A stretch of 64,000 nucleotides of DNA, from contig URWA01000003.1 in NCBI GenBank assembly GCA_900551445.1, forward strand, positions 1 to 64,000, in the 5' to 3' direction. Shown here one piece after another: positions 8,028 through 15,964 of the stretch (positions are counted from its first letter, which is position 1; each line of letters starts with the position of its first letter). The notes under the pieces are model-generated. The model made no database searches, was not told the DNA's origin, and was given only the letters and a program-made list of their open reading frames with translations. This stretch comes from an uncultured Bacteroides sp. (lineage in GTDB: Bacteria > Bacteroidota > Bacteroidia > Bacteroidales > Bacteroidaceae). The position numbers and the translations under genes are program-made.

Positions 8028-9734
8028 TTATTGCCGATAGCTGGCCAGCTCTTCAGCCTGGAACTTACGGATAAAGTTGAAATGTTTTTCCACTTCTGCC
8101 TCTGCATAGTTCACATACACATTCAGTGACTTGCTGAACAGTTCAGGAGCCTTGGTGGCATCCTGCAACAGCAAGTGACTCATCACGCAGACAGCCGCCA
8201 TTTCATACAAACGACGAGCCATCAAATCCAAGAGTTCCTGGTTCTGTGCTTCCTTCACTGCATTGGTGCAGGCTTCCAGCTTACGGGTCATGTCCTTGAT
8301 ACGATCCATGTAACCTTCATATTCCGGTGCACAAGGTACTGCCTCAAATTCATGCAAAGTAGCCGCATACGAACCGTTGGTCACGTAACGGATGGCAGCT
8401 ACCGTCTGCAACTGAGTAGTTCCTTCGTAGATACTGGTGATACGGGCATCACGGTAGATACGCTGACACGCATATTCCATCATGAAACCAGAACCACCGT
8501 GTACCTGAATACAGTCGTAAGCATTCTGGTTGGCATATTCAGAGTTCATACCTTTTGCCAACGGAGTAAAGCTGTCGGCCAGTTTTGCATAACGTTTCTG
8601 TTCCTGACGTTCTTCCGGAGTCAGCTTGCGTTCACGGGCGATGTCGTCCAAGGCTTTGTAGATATCCACATAACGGGAAGTTTGATACAACAACGCACGA
8701 CCGGCGTCCAGTTTCGCCTTAATGGTAGCCAGCATGTCGTACACTGCCGGGAATTCGATAATCGCCTTACCGAACTGCTTACGGTCTTTTGCGTAAGCCA
8801 ACGCCTCATCGTAGGCAGCCTGGCTCAAACCTACAGACTGAGCCGCGATACCCAGACGGGCACCGTTCATCAATGCCATGACATATTTAATCAAACCGAG
8901 CTTGCGGTCGCCGCAAAGTTCAGCCTTCGCATTCTTGTACACCAATTCACAAGTCGGAGAACCATGGATACCCAGCTTGTTTTCAATACGACGTACGTCA
9001 ACTCCGCCATCGTTCTTGTCGTAGATGAACATAGACAAACCACGACCGTCGTGAGTTCCTTCTTCCGAACGGGCCAGTACCAGGTGAATATTGGCATCAC
9101 CGTTCGTGATGAAACGTTTCACTCCGTTCAAACGCCAGCAGTTGTTGGCCTCATCGTACGTAGCCTTCAGCATCACGCTCTGCAAGTCGGAACCAGCATC
9201 CGGCTCAGTCAAGTCCATAGACATAGTTTCGCCCGCACAGATACGCGGGATGAAACGGCTGTGCTGGTCTTCGTTACCAAATTCATACAAGGTTTCGATA
9301 CAGTCCTGCAAAGACCAGATGTTACCGAAACCGGCATCGGCCTGAGCCACGATTTCCGCGCACATGGTGTACGGCGTAATCGGGAAGTTCAAGCCACCGA
9401 AACGGCGTGGCATGGTCATTCCGTTCAATCCGGCCTTTACCATGGCCTCCAGGTTAGCCTTTGTACCCGAAGCATATTCCACACGGCCATTGGCATGATG
9501 CGGACCTTCCTGGTCTACTCCTTCGGCATTGGGCGCAATCACCTCACCCGTGATTTCACCGGTAATTTCCAACACTTTATCGTAAGAGTCGATGGCATCC
9601 GCATAATCCTGCGGCGCATAATCGTACTCGTCTTTATCTCTGTAATCGCGTTCTTTCAACTGACAGATACGCTCCATCATCGGATTGTTCAAGTGAAACT
9701 TGAGTTCCGGATGTTCTGTATAAAAGTTTGCCAT
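8028..9734 (-). CDS. Acyl-CoA dehydrogenase
   Basis: A 568-aa FAD-dependent acyl-CoA dehydrogenase that introduces a 2,3 double bond into an acyl-CoA and passes electrons to the flavoprotein encoded just upstream. Family motifs include SMDLTEPDAGSDL (about residue 170), the FAD-contacting ITNGDANIHLVLAR, and RIYRDARITSIYEGTTQ, in which Glu437 aligns with the catalytic base. At 568 aa it exceeds the roughly 380-aa short-chain enzymes because of a C-terminal helical extension (about 460-568). The ATG overlaps the etfA stop as TAATG, so translation is probably coupled. Chain-length preference is unknown. Short-chain or aromatic acyl-CoAs are possible. Confidence 0.88.
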   Translation of the reverse strand: MANFYTEHPELKFHLNNPMMERICQLKERDYRDKDEYDYAPQDYADAIDSYDKVLEITGEITGEVIAPNAEGVDQEGPHHANGRVEYASGTKANLEAMVKAGLNGMTMPRRFGGLNFPITPYTMCAEIVAQADAGFGNIWSLQDCIETLYEFGNEDQHSRFIPRICAGETMSMDLTEPDAGSDLQSVMLKATYDEANNCWRLNGVKRFITNGDANIHLVLARSEEGTHDGRGLSMFIYDKNDGGVDVRRIENKLGIHGSPTCELVYKNAKAELCGDRKLGLIKYVMALMNGARLGIAAQSVGLSQAAYDEALAYAKDRKQFGKAIIEFPAVYDMLATIKAKLDAGRALLYQTSRYVDIYKALDDIARERKLTPEERQEQKRYAKLADSFTPLAKGMNSEYANQNAYDCIQVHGGSGFMMEYACQRIYRDARITSIYEGTTQLQTVAAIRYVTNGSYAATLHEFEAVPCAPEYEGYMDRIKDMTRKLEACTNAVKEAQNQELLDLMARRLYEMAAVCVMSHLLLQDATKAPELFSKSLNVYVNYAEAEVEKHFNFIRKFQAEELASYRQ

Positions 9735-10753
9735 TATTTACTGTTCTTTTTGTAATACTTAATCATTTTCGGGATTACTTCTTCCACCGTACCGTTGATG
9801 ACATAGTCGGCGATGGTGTTGATCGGCGCATTCGGGTCGCTGTTCACAGAGATGATAATACCTGCATCCTGCATACCGGCGATGTGCTGAATCTGTCCGG
9901 AAATACCGCAAGCGATATACAATTTCGGATGTACCGTTACCCCTGTCTGACCAATCTGACGGTCGTGTTCACAGAAACCGGCATCTACCGCCGCACGGCT
10001 GGCACCTACTTCTGCATGAAGTTCCTTGGCCAGTTCGAACAGCATGTCGAAACCTTCCTTGCTGCCCATACCGTAACCACCGGCTACCACGATAGGTGCT
10101 CCTTTCAGATTATGTTTCGCTTTTTCCACGTGACGGTCGATAACCTTCACCACATAATCCGTTTCAGGTACATACTTCGCTACGTCGTGACGAATCACTT
10201 CACCCTGGTAGTTAGCATCCACGATTTCTTTCTTCATTACCCCTTCACGAACGGTAGCCATCTGCGGACGATGTTCCGGATTGACGATGGTAGCCACGAT
10301 GTTACCGCCGAAAGCCGGACGAATCTGATACAACAGGTTTTCGTAAGTGATACCGTTCTTCTTGTCTTCGTGGTTACCAATTTCCAGCTGCGTACAGTCG
10401 GCAGTCAGACCACTCGTCAAGGCTGAAGACACACGCGGACCCAGGTCACGACCGATGACGGTAGCACCCATCAGGCAAATCTGTGGTTTTTCCTCCTTAA
10501 ACAAGTTGACAAGAATAGAAGTATGAGGAAGTGAAGTATAAGGGAACAAGCCCGGAGCGTCGAACACATGCACGCGGTCTACTCCGTATGGCAAAACTTG
10601 TTTTTCTACATCTGCAAGGCCACTGCCGGCACAAATCGTTTCCAACTGGCATCCCAGCTGATTGGCCAACTTACGACCTTTGGTTAAAAGTTCGAGACTG
10701 ACATCGGCCACATGGGCACCTTCCATCTCACAATATACAAATACGTTATTCAT
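9734..10753 (-). CDS. etfA: Electron transfer flavoprotein alpha subunit
   Basis: A 339-aa EtfA. The C-terminal half has the FAD-binding signature: VVAGGYGMGSKEGF, then GASRAAVDAGF, QIGQTGVTVHPKLYIA and GISGQIQH. With EtfB it carries electrons from the acyl-CoA dehydrogenase encoded immediately downstream. It is separated from etfB by 5 bp and overlaps the dehydrogenase start by one base, forming a compact three-gene operon. Whether the complex is bifurcating cannot be decided by eye. Confidence 0.93.
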   Translation of the reverse strand: MNNVFVYCEMEGAHVADVSLELLTKGRKLANQLGCQLETICAGSGLADVEKQVLPYGVDRVHVFDAPGLFPYTSLPHTSILVNLFKEEKPQICLMGATVIGRDLGPRVSSALTSGLTADCTQLEIGNHEDKKNGITYENLLYQIRPAFGGNIVATIVNPEHRPQMATVREGVMKKEIVDANYQGEVIRHDVAKYVPETDYVVKVIDRHVEKAKHNLKGAPIVVAGGYGMGSKEGFDMLFELAKELHAEVGASRAAVDAGFCEHDRQIGQTGVTVHPKLYIACGISGQIQHIAGMQDAGIIISVNSDPNAPINTIADYVINGTVEEVIPKMIKYYKKNSK

Positions 10754-10758
10754 AGTCT

Positions 10759-11646
10759 TTATCCGATAGTATGGTTAGCCAACAGTTCAACAATCAAATT
10801 CTCTACGTCTGCATCGCTGCCGGTAAGTGTCTTGCTTTCCTTTGCCTGGAAGATGATGTTTTCAATCTTCTTCACCTTGGTCGGAGAACCCGACAGACCG
10901 CATTGTTTCGTGTCACCGTTTACATCGGCTACGCTCCATTCCGTGATGTTCAGATAAGGACGGCTTTCATACAAAGAAGCATAAGGCAGTTCAGCCCCGT
11001 CTTTGGTAACGGCTGCTTTTTCCTGACCACCCAGTGCACGTTTGTATTTCTGCACCAGTTTCGCATTGCGCGGACGACAAGGAGCGGCACTGCCGTTCAC
11101 CGTCAATACAATCGGCAGCGGAGCTTCTACGGTTTCCACACCCCCGTCGATATGACGTTTCACGCGGATGCGTCCGTCTTTTACCTCTTCAATTTCTTCT
11201 ACGTAAGTTACCTGCGGCAATCCCAGTTTTTCGGCCACCTGCGGACCTACCTGTGCGGTATCTCCGTCGATAGCCTGACGTCCACCCACGATGATGTCGT
11301 ATGCACCAATCTTGCGGATGGCAGTGGCCAATGCATACGAAGTAGCCAGCGTATCGGCACCGGCAAAGGCACGGTCTGTCAGCAGATAACCGTTGTCGGC
11401 TCCTCTGTATAATCCTTCACGAATGATTTCAGCGGCACGGCCTGGTCCCATTGTCAGAATTGTCACAGTAGAACCGGGATGTGTGTCTTTCAGTCTGAGT
11501 GCCTGTTCCAAGGCATTCAAGTCTTCCGGATTAAAAATCGCCGGAAGTGCCGCACGGTTAATCGTACCGTCGGCATTCATGGCATCTTTTCCCACACAAC
11601 GTGTATCGGGAACTTGTTTTGCCAATACTACAATTTTCAAACTCAT
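10759..11646 (-). CDS. etfB: Electron transfer flavoprotein beta subunit
   Basis: A 295-aa EtfB, somewhat longer than the usual 250-260 aa. It starts SLKIVVLAKQVPDTR and contains the beta-subunit signature region VGGRQAIDGDTAQVGPQVAEKLG, split across the nucleotide-binding fold, plus a C-terminal arm that wraps the alpha subunit. First gene of the etfB-etfA-dehydrogenase set, with the thioredoxin-like lipoprotein gene ending 18 bp upstream. Confidence 0.93.
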   Translation of the reverse strand: MSLKIVVLAKQVPDTRCVGKDAMNADGTINRAALPAIFNPEDLNALEQALRLKDTHPGSTVTILTMGPGRAAEIIREGLYRGADNGYLLTDRAFAGADTLATSYALATAIRKIGAYDIIVGGRQAIDGDTAQVGPQVAEKLGLPQVTYVEEIEEVKDGRIRVKRHIDGGVETVEAPLPIVLTVNGSAAPCRPRNAKLVQKYKRALGGQEKAAVTKDGAELPYASLYESRPYLNITEWSVADVNGDTKQCGLSGSPTKVKKIENIIFQAKESKTLTGSDADVENLIVELLANHTIG

Positions 11647-11664
11647 TAGATTCTTATTTTGGTA

Positions 11665-12243
11665 TTAGTAAATTCTTGTCGGCAAATTTAGTGAAACCAT
11701 TTGTTCCGCAAAAAGATATGAAGAAAAAATACGTGCTTTCTCCACATCTTCCTTCAACTCGGAATAGGTGGCGATGGGATTGTCGGAATAGACAGAAATC
11801 ACTTTCCCGTCTGGCCCGCACACATAGACTTTAGGCACCCCACTCGTAGAAAAAAGCGCATAAACCCTCCGATCTTCCTGTGCCGAATAAGGGATAGTCA
11901 GCGCATGGGCCTGCCAATAGGAAGCCACTTCGGCCTCCCCTTCTTCCCGGCTGATGGCACAGATACACACCTCGGACGAAGAAGCATATTCCTCATGCAA
12001 CCGCTGTATGACAGGAAGTTCTTTCTGGCAATCCGGGCAACCCGTATGAAAAAACACCAGTACCGCCACCTTCCCCTTCAGCGATTCCCGGCTCAGCACC
12101 GAACCATCGTTCAATACTACCGAAAAATCGGGCAACCCATCTCCCGGCCCCACGATATCCGTACCCGCCGGAACCTCATCCCGGATGCACGAAACGCACA
12201 GGCATCCGAAGAAAACCCCTAAAAAAATCTGAATCCACTTCAT
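11665..12243 (-). CDS. TlpA-like thioredoxin-fold lipoprotein
   Basis: A 192-aa redoxin. I prefer the start at 12243 (MKWIQIF) over an upstream ATG because it opens a proper signal sequence ending in a lipobox-like CVSC (Cys19). The thioredoxin domain carries the redox pair C69-P-D-C72, followed by the cis-proline region TSGVPKVYV. Expected in the periplasm, anchored to a membrane, reducing disulfides or peroxides. It is transcribed leftward from a divergent promoter shared with the mechanosensitive channel and may read into etfB. The specific partner is unknown. Confidence 0.78.
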   Translation of the reverse strand: MKWIQIFLGVFFGCLCVSCIRDEVPAGTDIVGPGDGLPDFSVVLNDGSVLSRESLKGKVAVLVFFHTGCPDCQKELPVIQRLHEEYASSSEVCICAISREEGEAEVASYWQAHALTIPYSAQEDRRVYALFSTSGVPKVYVCGPDGKVISVYSDNPIATYSELKEDVEKARIFSSYLFAEQMVSLNLPTRIY

Positions 12244-12247
12244 ACGG

Positions 12248-12302
12248 TAAAGATAAACAAGAAACACAAGTTTTGCAAACTCTCAGAACTTGTTTATCTT
12301 TG
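12248..12302. promoter_or_regulatory. Symmetric divergent promoters (TlpA-like / MscS-like)
   Basis: Perfect 13-bp inverted repeats AAAGATAAACAAG (12249-12261) and CTTGTTTATCTTT (12289-12301) flank a central TTTGCAAA. Rightward: -33 TTTG 12272-12275, 19 bp, -7 TATCTTTG 12295-12302. Leftward: -33 TTTG 12279-12276, 20 bp, -7 TATCTTTA 12255-12248. The two -33 boxes abut, so the two polymerases must compete for the site. Confidence 0.7.
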
Positions 12303-12333
12303 AGTCCGGAAAAGATAAAAAGACGCTGCAAAT

Positions 12334-13548
12334 ATGAATACACTGAATCAAGAAATCGCACAACTTCTCCAGCAGACCGGCATTGAAAAGAACGACCTCA
12401 GCTGGACCACCCAAGTGGTGCTTATTTTAGCCATTTTACTGATATCCTATCTCACCACGCTGGTGTTCCGCCACCTGATTATGCCGGCTGTACGGAAAAT
12501 CACGGCCCGCACCAAGGCTACCTGGGACGACTATCTGTTTAACGACAAGATGATGACTTCTTTCTGCCGGATGATTCCCCCTATCATCTGGTACATCCTG
12601 CTCCCCTTCGCCTTCAACGATTCCTCGGCCTATCTTCTTCAGATCCTACTCAAAATCAGTCTGATTTGCCTCATCATCACCGCCCTCATGCTGATTAAAT
12701 GTTTTCTGGACTCGCTGTATGAGATTTCCAGCGAACACGAGGCGTTGAAAAACCGTCCGCTCAAAGGAATTTACCAGATGATTAACCTGGTAGCCATCGG
12801 CATTGGAATCATTCTGATTATCAGCATCCTGATAGATCAGAACGCCACGGCCATCCTGACCGGACTCGGTGCCTCGGCCGCCATTCTGATGTTGATATTC
12901 AAGGACAGTATTCTAGGGCTGGTGGCCGGCGTACAACTTTCGGCCAACGACATGCTGCGTCCGGGCGACTGGATTACCATGACCAAATACGGGGCCGACG
13001 GATACGTGGTGGAAGTCTCGCTGACTACGGTCAAGGTGCAGAACTTCGACAAGACCATCACGACCATCCCTCCCTACGCCTTGGTGAGTGACTCCTTCCA
13101 GAACTGGCGGGGCATGCGTGAAAGTGGTGGACGACGCATCAAGCGTTCACTGTTCATTGATATGACCACCGTACATTTCTGTACCCCGGAAGAAGTGGCC
13201 CGCTTCACGGAAAAAGGATGGATAAGTGCCCCCGCAGAAGGCAGCGAACCACCCGTCAACCTGCACGTGTTCCGGGAATATGCCCTCAAATACATCAGTA
13301 GCCATCCCGATGTGAACCACGACCTGATGCAGATGGTCCGCCAGCTGCAACCTACCACCGAAGGCATCCCTGTAGAAGTCTATTGCTTCTCGAACACGCC
13401 CGACTGGATTCCCTACGAAACCTTGCAAGGTGAACTCTTCGACCACCTGATTGCCATGGTACCGGAGTTCGGGCTGCATATCTTCCAGCGCCCCGCCGGA
13501 ACCGACTTTCAACCCAATGAGAAAAATGAATTTATAACTTCAAAATAA
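12334..13548 (+). CDS. YbdG-like mechanosensitive channel (MscS family)
   Basis: A 404-aa member of the MscS superfamily that opens under membrane tension to release solutes. Five membrane helices span about residues 25-190, ending with the pore helix GLGASAAILMLIFKDSILGLVAG. A cytoplasmic beta domain follows, with PGDWITM and the distinctive MRESGGRRIKRSLFID insertion seen in E. coli YbdG (415 aa), so the YbdG-type subfamily is the best fit. A thioesterase gene follows 7 bp downstream. Confidence 0.85.
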   Translation: MNTLNQEIAQLLQQTGIEKNDLSWTTQVVLILAILLISYLTTLVFRHLIMPAVRKITARTKATWDDYLFNDKMMTSFCRMIPPIIWYILLPFAFNDSSAYLLQILLKISLICLIITALMLIKCFLDSLYEISSEHEALKNRPLKGIYQMINLVAIGIGIILIISILIDQNATAILTGLGASAAILMLIFKDSILGLVAGVQLSANDMLRPGDWITMTKYGADGYVVEVSLTTVKVQNFDKTITTIPPYALVSDSFQNWRGMRESGGRRIKRSLFIDMTTVHFCTPEEVARFTEKGWISAPAEGSEPPVNLHVFREYALKYISSHPDVNHDLMQMVRQLQPTTEGIPVEVYCFSNTPDWIPYETLQGELFDHLIAMVPEFGLHIFQRPAGTDFQPNEKNEFITSK

Positions 13549-13555
13549 AAGAACA

Positions 13556-13924
13556 ATGGAAACAGGACTTACATACAGCAGTACCGTACAGGTAAATTCC
13601 ACCAACACCGCCTTGGCACTCGGCTCGGGCGACATGGAAGTATTTGCCACTCCCGCCCTGGTGGCTTTAATGGAAAATGCAGCCATGCATGCCGTCCAAC
13701 CGTCTCTCCCGGAAGGCTCCACCACCGTAGGTGCCATGATACAAACCTCGCATCTCAAACCTTCCGGTCTGGGAGAGGAAGTCACCGCCACTGCGGAACT
13801 TACCGAAGCAGAAGGCCGGAAACTGACCTTCAAGGTAAGTGCCTCCGACCGAAAAGGACTAGTAGGAGAAGGTACCCACATCCGATATATCGTGGACCGG
13901 GAACGCTTCTTGAGCAAACTATAA
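13556..13924 (+). CDS. Hotdog-fold thioesterase (FlK-like)
   Basis: A 122-aa single hotdog domain. The segment ATPALVALMENAAMHAV is the long central helix with the typical Glu, and the protein ends in a beta-sheet region (HLKPSGLGEEVTATAEL). It resembles the fluoroacetyl-CoA thioesterase/FlK-type family. Small hotdog enzymes hydrolyse acyl-CoA thioesters; the substrate here is unknown. It follows the channel gene by 7 bp and is probably co-transcribed. Confidence 0.75.
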   Translation: METGLTYSSTVQVNSTNTALALGSGDMEVFATPALVALMENAAMHAVQPSLPEGSTTVGAMIQTSHLKPSGLGEEVTATAELTEAEGRKLTFKVSASDRKGLVGEGTHIRYIVDRERFLSKL

Positions 13925-13936
13925 CAAAAGAGTCAA

Positions 13937-13966
13937 AGTGGATAAGTCGTCATCTGACTATCCACT
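13937..13966. terminator. Possible terminator between convergent genes
   Basis: AGTGGATA (13937-13944) pairs with TATCCACT (13959-13966), with further pairing inside through GTC/GAC. It overlaps the last codons of the leftward gene and lacks a clear T run. Confidence 0.35.
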
Positions 13967-15518
13967 CCTCTATCGTACCCGTTTCCGAAGAGAATACCGC
14001 TCCTACCTGATACAGTTTACGGGCATCTGCCCCATATTCCTTCGCATATCCTTTCTCTTCTATCTGCCGCATGGCCTCTGCGGCTGTACCGTCAAGCTTG
14101 AACTCAAAAATATACACATAATTAGGAGTCTCCACAATGCAATCTACCCGACCTTGACTCTGCACCTTCTCCGTATAAACCGTATAGACACTAATCAGGC
14201 GCATAATCAGATAGAAAGTATAGTGGAAATACCGTTCCTTCTCACGCTCGTTCTCCTTACGGCGCATGGCATAAGGAATACTGGCCAGGAAAGAAGTCAT
14301 GCCTATGCGGAAATCATCGAGTTCCCCCTTTTTCAGTTGTGAGACCGCTTTCCTTATCCATGAGGCAGTCTCAGTCTTATCAAAGTACGAGGAAGCCACC
14401 ATTGTAAGGAACCCACGCTTCACCTCGTTGTTGGGAAAATCAAGAAGAAACGTTCTTTCTTCCATGTCAAACTCCTTGATGGTCAGATAGCCGCTCTGAT
14501 AAATCATCGGCAAAGGTTGTTCCACACTCGCCTTATAATCAATAAATTCCTCCGGAGAATAATACTTTCCTGTAATCTCGTTCATATTTTCGTTTGAGTG
14601 CGCCAACAAACGGATAAGATAGGTAGGCGTACCGCTCTTGAACCAGTAATCATTTATTTCTCCCGCATCAAACGCATTGAGCAAACTGAAGGGATTATAC
14701 ACATCGGTCATTTGTTTGCTGAAATGATAACCATCATACTGCAATTTCAGCCTATTCATCATTTCATCAAAAGAACATCCGTAATCATCTGCCATCTGCC
14801 CGACAGACTCTCTGAAATAATGTTCAAATTCTGCCTGCGATATACCGCACAATGTCTCGTACTTGGCGTGCATGCTGATGTCTTTAGGCTGATTGAAACC
14901 GCTGAACACACTCACTTGCGAAAACTTTGTCACACCGGTAAGGAAGACAAACTGCAAGTATTCATCTGCCCCCTTGAAAGTGGAATAAAAGCCTTTCAGA
15001 ATATTACGGTGTTCCTCCTCCAGGTCCTTGTCATAGTCCAAAACATCGAGAATAGGTTTGTCGTATTCATCCACCAGTACCACGGCACGCAGACCAGACT
15101 TCTCATAGGCCGTTTTCAGCAGTTCGATGAACCTCAATCCGGTGGGAAGACTTTTGTCCGTTTCAATTCCCATTTCACGTTCCCAAGAAGACACATACCC
15201 ATTAATCCAACTCTGCAAAACGCCTTTTTGGGTAAAGTTTCCTCCATTGAAATCGATATGAAACACCGGATACACCTTCCAGTCTTTCTCCAAGGCTTCC
15301 ATCTTCAGGCCCTTGAACAACTCCTTCCTGCCGAGGAAATAGTTTTTCAACGTGGATACCAGCAGACTCTTTCCGAAACGGCGCGGACGGCTCAGGAAAT
15401 AAATCTTACCTTCCTTCACCAGACGGTAAACCAAATCAGTTTTGTCCACATACACATAAGCGTCTTCTATCAGCTGGTCGAAGCTCTGTATTCCAATGGG
15501 GTATTTCATACGATTCAA
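13950..15518 (-). CDS. AAA-ATPase-like / PD-(D/E)XK nuclease-superfamily protein
   Basis: A 522-aa protein of the two-domain family widespread and multicopy in Bacteroides (AAA-ATPase-like plus DUF1703). The N-terminal ATPase has a P-loop SRPRRFGKS at about residues 40-48 that lacks the usual first glycine, and a Walker-B-like VVLVDEYDKPILD near 145. The C-terminal part has a PD-(D/E)XK core (GRVDCIVET...YIFEFKLD, about 460-480) with the Asp and E-x-K residues intact. The function has not been established; anti-mobile-element or housekeeping roles are both possible. It is a single leftward gene. Confidence 0.8.
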   Translation of the reverse strand: MNRMKYPIGIQSFDQLIEDAYVYVDKTDLVYRLVKEGKIYFLSRPRRFGKSLLVSTLKNYFLGRKELFKGLKMEALEKDWKVYPVFHIDFNGGNFTQKGVLQSWINGYVSSWEREMGIETDKSLPTGLRFIELLKTAYEKSGLRAVVLVDEYDKPILDVLDYDKDLEEEHRNILKGFYSTFKGADEYLQFVFLTGVTKFSQVSVFSGFNQPKDISMHAKYETLCGISQAEFEHYFRESVGQMADDYGCSFDEMMNRLKLQYDGYHFSKQMTDVYNPFSLLNAFDAGEINDYWFKSGTPTYLIRLLAHSNENMNEITGKYYSPEEFIDYKASVEQPLPMIYQSGYLTIKEFDMEERTFLLDFPNNEVKRGFLTMVASSYFDKTETASWIRKAVSQLKKGELDDFRIGMTSFLASIPYAMRRKENEREKERYFHYTFYLIMRLISVYTVYTEKVQSQGRVDCIVETPNYVYIFEFKLDGTAAEAMRQIEEKGYAKEYGADARKLYQVGAVFSSETGTIEEWIVR

Positions 15519-15711
15519 TTGATAATTAGGATGAAGTAATTGTTAATTACAAATATAGTGAAAAACCAAGTGAAAAGAACAAAAGGAGAAGAATTTATCC
15601 TAATTTGTTCCAAGATTAGGACTCATCTTCCCCAGCAAAAATAAAACTTGCCCCTACAAAAACTTTCATTTTCCCCTATATTTTCTCCCAAACTTCGGGA
15701 CAATTTCTCTG
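15519..15711. other. Intergenic region with degenerate C-rich repeats
   Basis: No gene is seen. A CCTAAT/ATTAGG inverted repeat lies near 15599-15620. CCCC blocks at 15630, 15651 and 15673 recur at 21-22 bp, suggesting that the array at 15712 originally extended leftward. Confidence 0.4.
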
Positions 15712-15791
15712 TCCCACACTGTGGGATACAAAAACCACAGTGTGGGATATATATTTCACAGTGTGGGATACAAATCCCGCAGTGTGAAACA
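15712..15791. repeat. 21-bp-period palindromic tandem array (array D)
   Basis: The 14-bp core CACAGTGTGGGATA, or a variant, starts at 15715, 15736, 15757 and 15778, exactly 21 bp apart. The first unit is part of a perfect odd palindrome TCCCACACTGTGGGA (15712-15726). The fourth unit is degenerate. The array lies between the ends of two leftward genes and encodes a 7-residue periodic peptide in every frame, which is a by-product of the period. Confidence 0.75.
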
Positions 15792-15881
15792 GAGGATTCT
15801 TCAGGACAAAAAGAAGTATGCGACAAAGCCTTTGAACTTTATCTCGGGGGCTGCTGAAAGTATCTGCCGGATACGACAAAA

Positions 15882-15927
15882 AAATCCTGAAAGTCGCTCT
15901 TTTTGGAGATGCAGACTTTCAGGATTT
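15882..15927 (-). terminator. Terminator of the AspT/YidE-like gene
   Basis: A perfect 14-bp stem, AAATCCTGAAAGTC (15882-15895) with GACTTTCAGGATTT (15914-15927), is followed on the minus strand by seven T. It is placed 38 bp after the stop at 15965. Confidence 0.88.
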
Positions 15928-15964
15928 CCTCACCGAAGGCAAAACAAGCCTTCTCAAATACTAA

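Noticed and set aside
8175..9755. Long open frame opposite the acyl-CoA dehydrogenase (526 codons)
   Set aside because: It is the antisense shadow of a strongly conserved enzyme. The encoded protein has no domain character and no promoter.
15648..15857. Small protein with 7-residue repeats (CGI/PQC-type)
   Set aside because: Any 21-bp repeat gives a 7-residue periodic peptide in every frame. Frames on both strands are open, there is no start context, and the array is better explained as a DNA-level repeat.
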